Assembly (NCBI RefSeq): GCF_005222755.1
Contig: NZ_STGD01000018.1
Location: forward strand, 1 to 64,000
Origin: Roseomonas sp. HF4
GTDB taxonomy: Bacteria > Pseudomonadota > Alphaproteobacteria > Acetobacterales > Acetobacteraceae
Direction of reading: 5' to 3'
Length of the DNA stretch: 64,000 nt
In this document: positions 43,793-52,449 of the stretch, piece by piece
Numbering within the stretch: position 1 is the stretch's first letter
Layout: the number at the start of each line of letters is the position of its first letter
Notes under the pieces: model-generated
Told to the model about the DNA's origin: nothing
The model's input: the letters and a program-made list of their open reading frames with translations, nothing else
Databases searched by the model: none
Translations under genes and position numbers: made by a program

Positions 43793-44641
43793 TCACTCCT
43801 CCCGCCCCAGCGGACAGGTCAGGCAATGGGGTCCGCCGCCGCCGGCGGTGAAGAGCGACAGGTCGGGGTCGAGCACCGCGAGCCCCTCGGCGCGCAGAAG
43901 GGCATTGAGCCGTGCCGACCCGCGCGCCGAGACCACCGTCCCGCCGCCGAGCGCCAGGATGTTGCACCCGAGCGCCATGGCATCGCGGTAGGGCACGTCG
44001 AGGCACCGGATGCCGTGCCCCGCGAGCCAGGCGACGAAGTCCGCATCCAGCACGTCGAGGCATCCGACAGCGAGCCCCGGCGCCGCCATGCAGAACAGCA
44101 CGTCGAGATGGAGGAAATGCTCGTCGAAGGGCTCGATCCGCACCTCCCAGCCCTCGGCGCGAAGCCATCCCGCGAATTGCTCGGCGCCCACGAGGTCCGT
44201 GCGCCCGCCCGAGGCGCCGACCACCGCGACACCAGGCTTCAGGATGTGGATGTCGCCGCCCTCCAGCGTGCCGGCGCTCGACTTGCGCCAGAAGGCGCCG
44301 CCGTGGAAATCCGTCACGCCGGCATATTCGCCGCGCCGCTGCGGGCGTTCCAACTGGCACAGGACCGCGCCCCAGGGCGTCACCACCGCGGAATCACGCG
44401 TGTAGACCATGTAGGGCAGGTGCGGCTCGGGCGGCAGCACATGCACCCGCGCGCCGCCCTGCCGGAGCGCGTGCACGAGTTCGCCATGCTGCGCCGCCAG
44501 CGCCAGGGCCGAGGGCTGCTGCGCACCGGCCAGCGTGCGGCGCACGATGCTGTTGGTCGGGATCCAGCGGTAATGGTCGGGCGGGCAGACCAGCACGTCG
44601 GTCAGCGCGCCGGTCTCGGAGGCAACGGTCCAGGGGGCCAT
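43793..44641 (-). CDS. Arginine-deiminase/DDAH-fold enzyme (guanidino-modifying family)
   Basis: A 282-residue protein of the amidinotransferase fold. Catalytic features are the EGGD motif (127-130), His178 in HFLHLD, and a Cys near the C-terminus (Cys273 in GGGGPHCLTCPL). DSAVVTPWGAVL is the usual loop before the active site. These residues fit dimethylarginine dimethylaminohydrolase or arginine-deiminase-like hydrolases that cleave guanidino groups; the exact substrate is unclear. It is the first gene of an operon with a GlcD-like oxidase and an MFS carrier. The start is the ATG at 44641. Confidence 0.85.
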   Translation of the reverse strand: MAPWTVASETGALTDVLVCPPDHYRWIPTNSIVRRTLAGAQQPSALALAAQHGELVHALRQGGARVHVLPPEPHLPYMVYTRDSAVVTPWGAVLCQLERPQRRGEYAGVTDFHGGAFWRKSSAGTLEGGDIHILKPGVAVVGASGGRTDLVGAEQFAGWLRAEGWEVRIEPFDEHFLHLDVLFCMAAPGLAVGCLDVLDADFVAWLAGHGIRCLDVPYRDAMALGCNILALGGGTVVSARGSARLNALLRAEGLAVLDPDLSLFTAGGGGPHCLTCPLGREE

Positions 44642-44752
44642 GCGCGGCACCCTGCCGCGCGCATGCCTGCCCGTCCAGCGGCGCGTTTGACGGGTCCGGG
44701 ACCCCGTCCTAGCGTCCCTGCCATAGCAGCCAGCACGAGAGGAAACGGCGCC

Positions 44753-45511
44753 ATGGCGAATGCGGTCAAGGAAGCGTGGAAGGCCGGCAAGGCCGTGGTC
44801 AACGGGTGGCTCGCCATCCCGAATGCCTTCAGCGCCGAGATGTATTCCAAGTGCGGCTGGGACAGCGTGACCGTCGACATGCAGCACGGCGTGCAGGACT
44901 ACCTGTCCTGCGTCGCCTGCTTCCAGGGCATGCAGCCCTCGGGCGTGGTGCCGATGGTGCGCGTGCCGTGGAACGAGCCGGGCATCGTCGGAAAGGTGCT
45001 CGACGCGGGTGCGATGGGCGTGATCTGCCCGATGGTGAACACGCCCGACGAAGCCCGCGCGCTGGTGCAGTACTGCAAGTACCCGCCCGCCGGCACGCGC
45101 TCCAACGGCCCGATCCGCGCCGGCGCCTACGGATCTTCGGGAAACTACCAGAAGACCGCGAACGACGAGATCCTGGTCATCCCGATGATCGAGACGAAGA
45201 CCGCGATCGAGAACATCGAGAAGATCCTCGACGTTCCTGGCATCGACGGCATCTACGTGGGCCCGTCGGACCTGTCCTTTTCCTACGGCAAGGAGCCGAA
45301 GCTGGACGTGGAGGACCCCGAGATCCTCGCCATCTACGACAAGCTGCTGGCCGAGACCGCCAAGCGCGGCATCGCCGCCGGCCTGCACAACGGCACCGCC
45401 ACCTACGCGAACAAGATGATCAAGAAGGGCTTCAAGCTCGTGACCATCGCCAACGAGGTCGGGCTGATGTGCCAGGCCGCAACGGCGGCGGTGAAGACGG
45501 CGCGGGGCTGA
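44753..45511 (+). CDS. HpcH/HpaI-family aldolase
   Basis: A 252-residue metal-dependent pyruvate aldolase of the HpaI type. It would split a 4-hydroxy-2-oxo-acid to pyruvate (or run in reverse). VTVDMQHG, VRVPWNEPG (substrate Arg) and the metal-binding region IPMIETKTAIENIEKIL...GIDGIYVGPSDLS with Glu and Asp are visible. The ATG at 44753 follows GAGAGGA. It is divergent from the deiminase-fold gene and followed 2 bases after its stop by a thioesterase. The pathway is unknown. Confidence 0.93.
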   Translation: MANAVKEAWKAGKAVVNGWLAIPNAFSAEMYSKCGWDSVTVDMQHGVQDYLSCVACFQGMQPSGVVPMVRVPWNEPGIVGKVLDAGAMGVICPMVNTPDEARALVQYCKYPPAGTRSNGPIRAGAYGSSGNYQKTANDEILVIPMIETKTAIENIEKILDVPGIDGIYVGPSDLSFSYGKEPKLDVEDPEILAIYDKLLAETAKRGIAAGLHNGTATYANKMIKKGFKLVTIANEVGLMCQAATAAVKTARG

Positions 45512-45513
45512 GC

Positions 45514-45972
45514 ATGGACGGCGCGGCGAAGGCGCTGCCCTCCCGCGCCGATTTCCGCTTCTTCCGCCCGCACACGGTGCGCTACGTCGAACTCGACACC
45601 CAGGGCATCGTCTTCAACGCGCATTACCTCACCTGGTACGACGAGGCGGTGTCTGACTACCTCCGCGCCGCCGGCTGGGACTACCAGGGCGAAGTGAAGG
45701 CGAGCGGCGCGGATTTCCACGTCGTGCGCGGCCTGGTCGAATATCGGGTCGCGATCGGCCGCGCGCAGCGGATCGAGGTCGCGGCGCGCGCCACGCGCAT
45801 CGGGCGGTCCTCGATCACCTTCGTGCCGGCCGTCTTCCCGGCGGCGGAGGACACGCTGCTCGCGACCGGGGAGATCGTCTGGGTCCTGACCGACCAGGCC
45901 AGCCGCCGGCCCGTGCCCGTGCCGGACCGGCTGCGCGCGCTGCTTGCCGCGCACGAGGGCCGCGCCTTCTGA
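45514..45972 (+). CDS. 4HBT-type acyl-CoA thioesterase
   Basis: A 152-residue hot-dog-fold thioesterase. HTVRYVELDTQGIVFNAHYLTWYDEA is the family signature with the catalytic Asp (ELDTQG) and Tyr/His positions. It hydrolyses an acyl-CoA to acid and CoA; chain preference cannot be judged. It sits 2 bases after the HpcH/HpaI gene stop, so the two are cotranscribed. It is convergent with the peptide-importer operon. Confidence 0.9.
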   Translation: MDGAAKALPSRADFRFFRPHTVRYVELDTQGIVFNAHYLTWYDEAVSDYLRAAGWDYQGEVKASGADFHVVRGLVEYRVAIGRAQRIEVAARATRIGRSSITFVPAVFPAAEDTLLATGEIVWVLTDQASRRPVPVPDRLRALLAAHEGRAF

Positions 45973-46019
45973 TCGCTGTCGGTCCTGCTGATCGAAGCCG
46001 AGCCGCGCTGCCTCGCGCG

Positions 46020-46973
46020 CTACCCCGCGAAGTGGCACGCCACCGTGGACCCCGCCTGCTTCGATTCCAGCGCCGGCGGCGTCGTGGCGCAGACGTCCTG
46101 CGCGACCGGGCAGCGCGGATGGAACGGGCAGCCGGGGGGCGGGTCGAGCGGGTTCGGGAAGCTGCCCTTGAGTGGCGCGCCCGGCAGGCCGCGCCCGGGC
46201 TTGGGCGTCGGCACTGCCGAGAGCAGCGCCTGCGTGTAGGGATGGTCCGGCGCCGTCAGCACGGTCTCCGCCTGGCCAACTTCCACCAGCCGGCCGAGAT
46301 ACATCACCGCGACGCGCGTCGCGATCAGGTAGACCACCGCCAGGTTGTGGCTGATGAACAGGTAGGACAGGCCGAGCTTCGCTTGCAGCTCCGCGAGCAG
46401 GTTCAGGATCTGCGCCTGCACCGAGACGTCGAGCGCGCTGGTCGGTTCGTCGCACACCACCAGCGACGGGCGCAGGATCAGCGCGCGCGCGATCGCGACC
46501 CGCTGCCGCTGCCCGCCCGAGAGCTGGTTCGGATAGGCCGCCGCATGCCGTTCCGCGAGGCCGACGAGCGCCAGCATCTCGGCCACGCGCGTGCGGCGTT
46601 CCGGCGCCGTGCCCTCGCCATGCACGTCGAGCGGCTGGCCCACGATGGCGGCGACGGTGCGGCGCGGATTGAGCGAGGAATAGGGATCCTGGAAGACCGG
46701 CTGCACCAGGCGGGCGCGTTCCAGTCGGCCGAGCGAGGCGACGGGGCGGCCATCGACCAGGATCTCGCCCTCGGTCGGCGTCTCGAGGCCGAGCACCATC
46801 TTGGCCAGCGTGCTCTTGCCGCAGCCGGACTCGCCCACCAGGCCTAGCACCTCGCCGCGCGGCAGCGTGGCCGAGACGCCGGCCACCGCCATCAGGCTGC
46901 GCTTCGGCTCGAACATGCCGCGGCGCACCGAATAGCGCTTGGTCACGCCCCGGATCTCGAGGATCGGCGTCAT
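46020..46973 (-). CDS. Peptide ABC transporter ATP-binding protein (DppF/OppF type)
   Basis: A 317-residue ATPase. [11 protein letters not shown] is Walker [16 protein letters not shown] the signature and [11 protein letters not shown] Walker B. The C-terminal [15 protein letters not shown] is the cysteine-rich Opp-type tail. The ATG at 46973 was chosen over 47045 because it overlaps the stop of the DppD-type gene (ATGA) and gives a standard N-terminus. It is the last gene of the five-gene importer operon. It couples ATP hydrolysis to uptake. Confidence 0.95.
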   Translation of the reverse strand: MTPILEIRGVTKRYSVRRGMFEPKRSLMAVAGVSATLPRGEVLGLVGESGCGKSTLAKMVLGLETPTEGEILVDGRPVASLGRLERARLVQPVFQDPYSSLNPRRTVAAIVGQPLDVHGEGTAPERRTRVAEMLALVGLAERHAAAYPNQLSGGQRQRVAIARALILRPSLVVCDEPTSALDVSVQAQILNLLAELQAKLGLSYLFISHNLAVVYLIATRVAVMYLGRLVEVGQAETVLTAPDHPYTQALLSAVPTPKPGRGLPGAPLKGSFPNPLDPPPGCPFHPRCPVAQDVCATTPPALESKQAGSTVACHFAG

Positions 46974-47947
46974 GCCGGCACGTCCTCCAGCACGCAGCGC
47001 CAGCGATGCGGCCCGTCGTCCTTCACCGGCACGGTGCGCGCGCAATCCTCGCGCGCGAAGGCGCAGCGGTCGCGGAAGGCGCAGCCCTCGATGCCGCCGA
47101 CCAGGCTCGGCACCGTGCCTGGGATGGTGCCGAGCGGCTGGCCGCGCGGCGTCTCGCCCGGGATCGGGATGCAGGACAGCAGGCCGCGCGTGTAGGGGTG
47201 GCGGGGGGCGGCGAACACGGCTTCAGTCGTGCCTTCCTCCACCACCTCCCCGGCGTACATGACCGCGACGCGGTCGGCGACCGAGGCGACGATGCCGAGG
47301 TCGTGCGTCACCAGCAGCAGCGCCATGCCGAATTCGCGCTGCAGGTCGGCCAGCAGGCGCAGGATCTCGGCCTGGATCGTGACATCGAGCGCGGTGGTGG
47401 GCTCGTCCGCCAGCAGCAGGTCGGGGCCGCACATCAGCGCCATGGCGATCATCACGCGCTGGCGGAGCCCGCCCGAGAGCTCATGCGGATACTGCGCGAG
47501 GCGGCTGCCGGCGGCGGCGATGCCGACGCGCTCCAGCAGCTCCACCGCGCGCGCCTCGGCAGCGCGGCGGTTGCCCTTGCCGTGATACAGGAAGGGCTCC
47601 ATCAGCTGTTCCCCGATCGTCCAGGCCGGGTTCAGGCTGGTCATGGGCTCCTGGAAGATCATCGCCATGCGGTCGCCGCGCAGCGCGCGCATCCGCGCGG
47701 GCTTCGCGCGCAGCAGGTCTTCGCCTTCGAAGGCGAGACGCTCGGCGGTGCGGACGGCGGTGGGCGGCAGCAGCCCCATGGTCGCGAGCGAGGTGAGCGA
47801 CTTGCCGCAGCCGCTCTCGCCGACGACGCAGAGCGTCTCCCCCCGATGGATGTTCAGCGACACGTCGCGCACCGCATGCAGCGGCCCGTCCGCGACCGGG
47901 ATCCGCACCGCGAGGTGGCGGATGTCGAGCAGCGCGTCGCCTGCCAT
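46970..47947 (-). CDS. Peptide ABC transporter ATP-binding protein (DppD/OppD type)
   Basis: A 325-residue ATPase. [13 protein letters not shown] is Walker A, LSGGLRQRVMIAMAL the signature and LLADEPTTALD Walker B. The C-terminal GCAFRDRCAFAREDC is again the Opp-type cysteine tail. The ATG at 47947 has the better spacing to GGAGGGGAGG; a GTG at 47950 also overlaps the upstream stop and cannot be excluded. It pairs with the DppF-type protein. Confidence 0.95.
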   Translation of the reverse strand: MAGDALLDIRHLAVRIPVADGPLHAVRDVSLNIHRGETLCVVGESGCGKSLTSLATMGLLPPTAVRTAERLAFEGEDLLRAKPARMRALRGDRMAMIFQEPMTSLNPAWTIGEQLMEPFLYHGKGNRRAAEARAVELLERVGIAAAGSRLAQYPHELSGGLRQRVMIAMALMCGPDLLLADEPTTALDVTIQAEILRLLADLQREFGMALLLVTHDLGIVASVADRVAVMYAGEVVEEGTTEAVFAAPRHPYTRGLLSCIPIPGETPRGQPLGTIPGTVPSLVGGIEGCAFRDRCAFAREDCARTVPVKDDGPHRWRCVLEDVPA

Positions 47948-48825
47948 CACCTCCCCTCCGGCGCCGTCGCGTCGCGGATGCCGTCACCCAGCAGGTTGAT
48001 CGCGAGCACCAGGATACAGATGGCGAGGCCGGGCAGCAGGATCATCCAGGGTTCGAACAGCATGAATTCCTTGGCTTCGGCCACCATCAGCCCCCAGGAG
48101 GGCAGCGGCGGCTGCACGCCGAGGCCGAGGAAGGACAGCGCCGCTTCCAGCAGGATCGCCTGCGCCATTTCGTAGGAGGCGACGACGACGAGCGGCGAGA
48201 CGAGGTTGGGCAGGATCTCGGAGAGCAGGACGCGCGGCGTCGAGGCGCCGATGGCGCGCGCGGCCGCCACGTAGTCGAGGCTGCGCAGCTGCATCGTCGC
48301 GCTGCGCATCACGACCGCGAAACGGTCCCAGAGCAGCAGCCCCAGCACAAGCACCACCACCTGCAGCGACCCGCCCGCGATGGCGACGACGGCGAGCGCC
48401 ACCATCACCACCGGCAGCGACAGCCGCGTGGTCACGAGGAAGGACACGACCGTATCGACGCGCCCACCGAAATATCCGGCCGCAACACCCATCGCCGTGC
48501 CGATCACGCCCGAGACAAGCATGGTCAGGAAGCCGATCAGCAGCGAGATGCGCGCCCCGTAGATCAGCCGCGAGAGATAGTCGCGCCCGAGATTGTCGGT
48601 GCCGAGCAGGTAGCGCGGGTCGGCCAGTTCCGCGTCGATGAAGGCGGGCGGGATCAGCCGGTCGTCCAGGATCTGCGCGTAGGGGTCGTAGGGCGCGAAC
48701 AAGGGCGCGAAGACCGCCATGATGACGATCGCGCCGAGTACGACGGCCGAGACGATCAGCCCCGGATTGCCGAGGACGCGCCCGCGGCGCTTGCCGACCT
48801 TGGGGCCGGCGGCGGTGGCGGCCAT
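47947..48825 (-). CDS. Peptide ABC transporter permease (DppC/OppC type)
   Basis: A 292-residue permease. APYDPYAQILDDRLIPP and GTDNLGRDYLSRLIYGARISL are classic DppC phrases at about residues 45-95. The EAA loop is YVAAARAIGASTPRVLLSEILPN, and the end segment (GDGIRDA) is typical. The ATG at 48825 lies 4 bases after the DppB stop. Confidence 0.95.
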   Translation of the reverse strand: MAATAAGPKVGKRRGRVLGNPGLIVSAVVLGAIVIMAVFAPLFAPYDPYAQILDDRLIPPAFIDAELADPRYLLGTDNLGRDYLSRLIYGARISLLIGFLTMLVSGVIGTAMGVAAGYFGGRVDTVVSFLVTTRLSLPVVMVALAVVAIAGGSLQVVVLVLGLLLWDRFAVVMRSATMQLRSLDYVAAARAIGASTPRVLLSEILPNLVSPLVVVASYEMAQAILLEAALSFLGLGVQPPLPSWGLMVAEAKEFMLFEPWMILLPGLAICILVLAINLLGDGIRDATAPEGR

Positions 48826-48829
48826 CGCC

Positions 48830-49747
48830 TCAGCCCCTCCGGATCCGCGGGTCGAGCCACGCATTCGCGAGGTCCGCGAGCAGCGTCAGCACAACGTAGA
48901 ACAGCGCAACCATCAGCAGGATGCCCTGCACGACGGGGAAGTCACGGCGCGAGATCGCCTCCCATGCGAGATACCCGATGCCCTGCAGCGCGAAGACCGT
49001 CTCGATCACGACCGAGCCCGACAGCATGTTGCCGAACTGCACGGAGGACAGCGCCACCACCGGCACGATCGCGTTGCGCAGCGCGTGCTTGAACAGCACG
49101 ACGCGCACCGGCAGCCCCTTGGCATGCGCGGTGCGGATGTAGTCGGACTGCAGCACCTCGACCATGCCGCCGCGCGTGAGGCGCATCAGCACCGGCGCGG
49201 CGAACCAGCCGAGCGTCACCGCGGGAAGGACGAAGTGGCGCAGCGTGTCCGAGCCCGACACCGGCAGCCAGCCGAGCGTCAGCCCGAACAGGAAGATCAT
49301 CAGCAGCCCGAACCAGAAATTCGGCATCGCCTGGCCGAGCACCGCGAGGCCGAGCGCGGAGCGGTCCACCCAGGTGTTGCGCTTGAGCGCCGCCAGCACG
49401 CCAAGCGGGATCGAGATGCCGAGTGCGATGACGAGCCCGAGCCCCGCCAGCGTCAGCGTGTTCGGCAGCCGCGTCAGGATCAGCACCGACACGCTCTCGG
49501 GGTAGAACAGGGAGCGGCCGAGGTCGGCCTGCAGGGCCTTGAACAGCCATTCCAGGTATTGCACCACCAGCGGCCGGTCGAGGCCGAATTCGCGGCGGAT
49601 GCGCTCGACATCCGCCGCCGAGGCATCCTCGCCGGCCAGCGCCGCGGCCAGGTCGCCCGAGACGCGCAGCAGCATGAAGGCGATGGCCGAGACGGCCACC
49701 CCCACCACGATCGCGAGCGCGAGCCGCTTCAGGCCGAAGCGCAGCAC
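48830..49747 (-). CDS. Peptide ABC transporter permease (DppB/OppB type)
   Basis: A 305-residue permease starting with GTG. The EAA loop reads YIRTAHAKGLPVRVVLFKHALRN, and the upstream LGQAMPNFWFGLLMIF and the ETVFALQGIGYL segment are typical of DppB. It starts 3 bases after the stop of the binding-protein gene. Confidence 0.95.
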   Translation of the reverse strand: MLRFGLKRLALAIVVGVAVSAIAFMLLRVSGDLAAALAGEDASAADVERIRREFGLDRPLVVQYLEWLFKALQADLGRSLFYPESVSVLILTRLPNTLTLAGLGLVIALGISIPLGVLAALKRNTWVDRSALGLAVLGQAMPNFWFGLLMIFLFGLTLGWLPVSGSDTLRHFVLPAVTLGWFAAPVLMRLTRGGMVEVLQSDYIRTAHAKGLPVRVVLFKHALRNAIVPVVALSSVQFGNMLSGSVVIETVFALQGIGYLAWEAISRRDFPVVQGILLMVALFYVVLTLLADLANAWLDPRIRRG

Positions 49748-49750
49748 GCC

Positions 49751-51280
49751 TTAGGGCTTCCAGCGCGCGCGGTAGAAGCGCGGCACCTCGTCCGCCGCCG
49801 GCGTGAACTCCAGCTGCGAATTGAACCCGTAGGTCAGCGGGAAGGTCCAGAGCGGCACCCAGAAGGCCTGCTCCGAGATCCGGCGCATCGCCTGGCCGTA
49901 GGCCTCGCGCCGCACCGCCGGGTCGGTCGAGCCGTCGGCGCGCTCGAGCGCTGCGATCACCTCAGGGTCGCGGTTGAGGTCGTCCGGCGATCCGCCGAAG
50001 AAGTAGGAGGTCGAGGCCGCCGCGTCATAGAGCGACGTCGAGCCCCAGGATCCATAGGCAAGGCGCACCTGGCCCTGCCGCACGCGGCTCTGGAAGGCGT
50101 CGTACTGCGTCCAGTTCAGGTTCACGCGGATGCCGACGGCGCGGAGGTTGCCGATGATCGCCTCGCCCCAGGGGCGTTCGCGATAGGCAGCCATGTCGAC
50201 CTCGAAGCCATTCGGGAAGCCGGCCTCGGCCAGCAGGGCGCGGGCGCGGTCGGGGTCGTAGGCGTATTGCGTGACACCGTCCTGCACGCAGCCGAACTGC
50301 TCGGGGTGGCAGGGCGTGTGCAGCGGGTCGGCGCCCTCGCCCACCAGGTTGCGCACGATGCCGGCACGGTCGATCGCGTGGTTCATCGCGCGGCGCACGC
50401 GGATGTCGCGGAAGGGGTTGGCTTCCGTGCCGGTTCGCCCGGCGCTGTCCATCTGCAGGTAGTGGAAGCGGATGGTGCCGCCGCTGACGATGGTGACGCC
50501 GCGTCGGCGCTGCAGGTTGCGCGCCTGGTCGGGCGGGATGCGCCAGATCCAGTCGACGCCGCCGGTCAGCAGCTCAGCCACGCGGGTGTTCTGTTCCGGC
50601 ACGCGGCGGAACACGAGGCGCGCGATCTGCGCCTGGCCCTTGGCGCCGCCGAAGTAGCGGTCGAAGCGTTCCATCACGATCTGCCGGCCGGGCGCGACCT
50701 CGGTCACGCGATACGGGCCGGTGCCGACCGGATGGCGGCCGAGCTCGTCGCCCCCCGTGCCGGTGAGCGTGCCGCGCGGCATGATCAGCAGCGAGGTCAG
50801 GTATTCCTGCCACGGCCCGAAATTCGGCGTCATGCGCAGCCGCACGGTACGGTTGTCCACCAGCTCCGAGCCCTGCACCCAGCTCACGCGGTTGAGGGAG
50901 ACGACGCGGTTCGCGGAATTCGTCATGTACTGGACGGTGGCGTGCACGTCGCGCGCATCGACCGTCTCGCCGTTATGCGCGACGATGCCTTCGCGCATGC
51001 GGATCTCGATGGTCTGGTTGTCGACCAGTCGCACGGATTCCGCGAGGTGCGGGCGGTATTCGCCGGTCGCGGGGTCGCGGTAGGTCGGCGCGTCCCAGAC
51101 ATGGAAGCCGAGGATCACGCCTTCGCGCAGCGCGTTGTAGTACGGGTTCGGGTTCGCGGGCTCGCTGTCCGAGACCCAGCGCAGCGTGTTGGACGCCGGC
51201 TGGGCGAGGGCGGGCGCGCCGGCCATGCAGATCGCGGCGAGCGCGGCGATGCCGCCGCCGATGCGGGCGATGCGTGTCAT
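49751..51280 (-). CDS. Peptide-type ABC transporter substrate-binding protein (family 5)
   Basis: A 509-residue periplasmic protein. The signal peptide is cut near ALAQPAS (about residue 24). REGIVAHNGETVDARDVHATVQY, VGTGPYRVTEVAPG and FRDIRVRRAMNHAIDRAGIV are family segments. It leads a complete operon (binding protein, two permeases, two ATPases), so the transporter is self-contained. The ligand could be oligopeptides or other compounds moved by this family (opines, nickel chelates, glutathione). Divergent to the Bug-hyu operon at 51447. Confidence 0.94.
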   Translation of the reverse strand: MTRIARIGGGIAALAAICMAGAPALAQPASNTLRWVSDSEPANPNPYYNALREGVILGFHVWDAPTYRDPATGEYRPHLAESVRLVDNQTIEIRMREGIVAHNGETVDARDVHATVQYMTNSANRVVSLNRVSWVQGSELVDNRTVRLRMTPNFGPWQEYLTSLLIMPRGTLTGTGGDELGRHPVGTGPYRVTEVAPGRQIVMERFDRYFGGAKGQAQIARLVFRRVPEQNTRVAELLTGGVDWIWRIPPDQARNLQRRRGVTIVSGGTIRFHYLQMDSAGRTGTEANPFRDIRVRRAMNHAIDRAGIVRNLVGEGADPLHTPCHPEQFGCVQDGVTQYAYDPDRARALLAEAGFPNGFEVDMAAYRERPWGEAIIGNLRAVGIRVNLNWTQYDAFQSRVRQGQVRLAYGSWGSTSLYDAAASTSYFFGGSPDDLNRDPEVIAALERADGSTDPAVRREAYGQAMRRISEQAFWVPLWTFPLTYGFNSQLEFTPAADEVPRFYRARWKP

Positions 51281-51446
51281 CCTTCTGGACCTCCCGGTTT
51301 GTCCCGGCACGCTAGTCACGCAGCCGCGTCGTGCCAAGCCCGGGTTCCCTGAACGGCCGTGTATTGCATGATGGCGTCGAAGGTTCTTTGCTGTGCGGAA
51401 CGCGACCGGTTCAGTCATCGGCTCATTGCACGGGAGACTACGGACC

Positions 51447-52418
51447 ATGCGCCTTTCCCTCACGCGGCGGCATCTCGGGCAGGCGGTGCTCGGCGCCGGA
51501 ACCCTCGCGGCACCGGGGCTGCGCGCGCAATCCTGGCCGTCGCGACCGATCCGCCTCGTCGTGCCCTTCCCGCCCGGCGGCGGCGTGGACGCGGTCGGGC
51601 GCATCCTGGCCGAGCCGCTCGGCGCCGCGCTCGGACAGCCCGTGGTGGTCGAGAACCGCGCCGGCGCGGGCGGCGCGATCGGCGTCGATTCCGTCGCCAA
51701 GGCCGTGCCCGACGGCCACACGCTCGCGATGGTCAGCCCCGGGAACATGACCGCGGGGCCGGTGGTACGCGCGACACCCTACGACCCCGAGGCACTCGGC
51801 TTCGTCACCATGGTGGCGCGCAGCCCGCTGCTGCTGGTCTGCCGCAATTCGCTGCCGGCGCCGGACCTCGCCGCCTTCGTAGCGCTGGTCAAGCGCCAGC
51901 CGGATGCGATCCGCTTCGCCTCCGGTGGCGTTGGCACCGGCACGCATCTCGCGGGCGAGTTGATGAACCTGCGCCTCGGCGTGCGCATGGTGCACGTGCC
52001 CTATCGCGGCACGGCGCCGGCGTTGACCGACCTCATCGCCAACAACGTCGACATCTTCTTCAGCGACGCCTCCGCCTGGCCGATGGCACAGCAGGGGCAG
52101 CTGCGCCTGCTTGCCGTCTCATCCGCCGCGCGCTGGCCGACCTCGCCCGACACGCCCCCGGTCGGCAGCGTCGTGCCCGATTTCGACGTGTCGAACTGGT
52201 ACGGCATGGTGGCGCCGCCCGGCACGCCCGGGCCCATCCGCGACCGCATCGCGGCCGAGGTGGCGCGCATCCTCGCGGGCGAGGCGGCCGCGACGCCGCT
52301 CCGCCGTCTCGGCTTCGAGCCTGTGGCCATGACGCCCGCCGCCTTCGCAGCCCATGTGCGTGCCGAGACCGCCACCTGGCGCGGCGTGGTGCAGGCGGCC
52401 AACATCCGCGTCGAGTGA
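51447..52418 (+). CDS. Bug-family (TctC-like) extracytoplasmic solute receptor
   Basis: A 323-residue receptor. The signal peptide starts MRLSLTRRHLGQAVLGAG (twin-arginine-like) and is cut near LRAQ. RPIRLVVPFPPGGGVDAVGR, QPVVVENRAGAGGAIGVDSVA and HVPYRGTAPALTDLIANN are family features. The ATG at 51447 has GGGAGA upstream; a longer frame to 51393 is possible. It lies 31 bases before hyuA and is most likely cotranscribed with hyuA and hyuB, which suggests a cyclic amide, hydantoin or 5-oxoproline as ligand (inference). Confidence 0.93.
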   Translation: MRLSLTRRHLGQAVLGAGTLAAPGLRAQSWPSRPIRLVVPFPPGGGVDAVGRILAEPLGAALGQPVVVENRAGAGGAIGVDSVAKAVPDGHTLAMVSPGNMTAGPVVRATPYDPEALGFVTMVARSPLLLVCRNSLPAPDLAAFVALVKRQPDAIRFASGGVGTGTHLAGELMNLRLGVRMVHVPYRGTAPALTDLIANNVDIFFSDASAWPMAQQGQLRLLAVSSAARWPTSPDTPPVGSVVPDFDVSNWYGMVAPPGTPGPIRDRIAAEVARILAGEAAATPLRRLGFEPVAMTPAAFAAHVRAETATWRGVVQAANIRVE

Positions 52419-52449
52419 TGCGGCGGCGACCACACGCCGGAAGGAGAGC

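Noticed and set aside
48719-51352. Open frame of 877 residues on the plus strand
   Set aside because: It is the shadow of the DppB/DppA-type genes, whose family motifs are unmistakable on the other strand.
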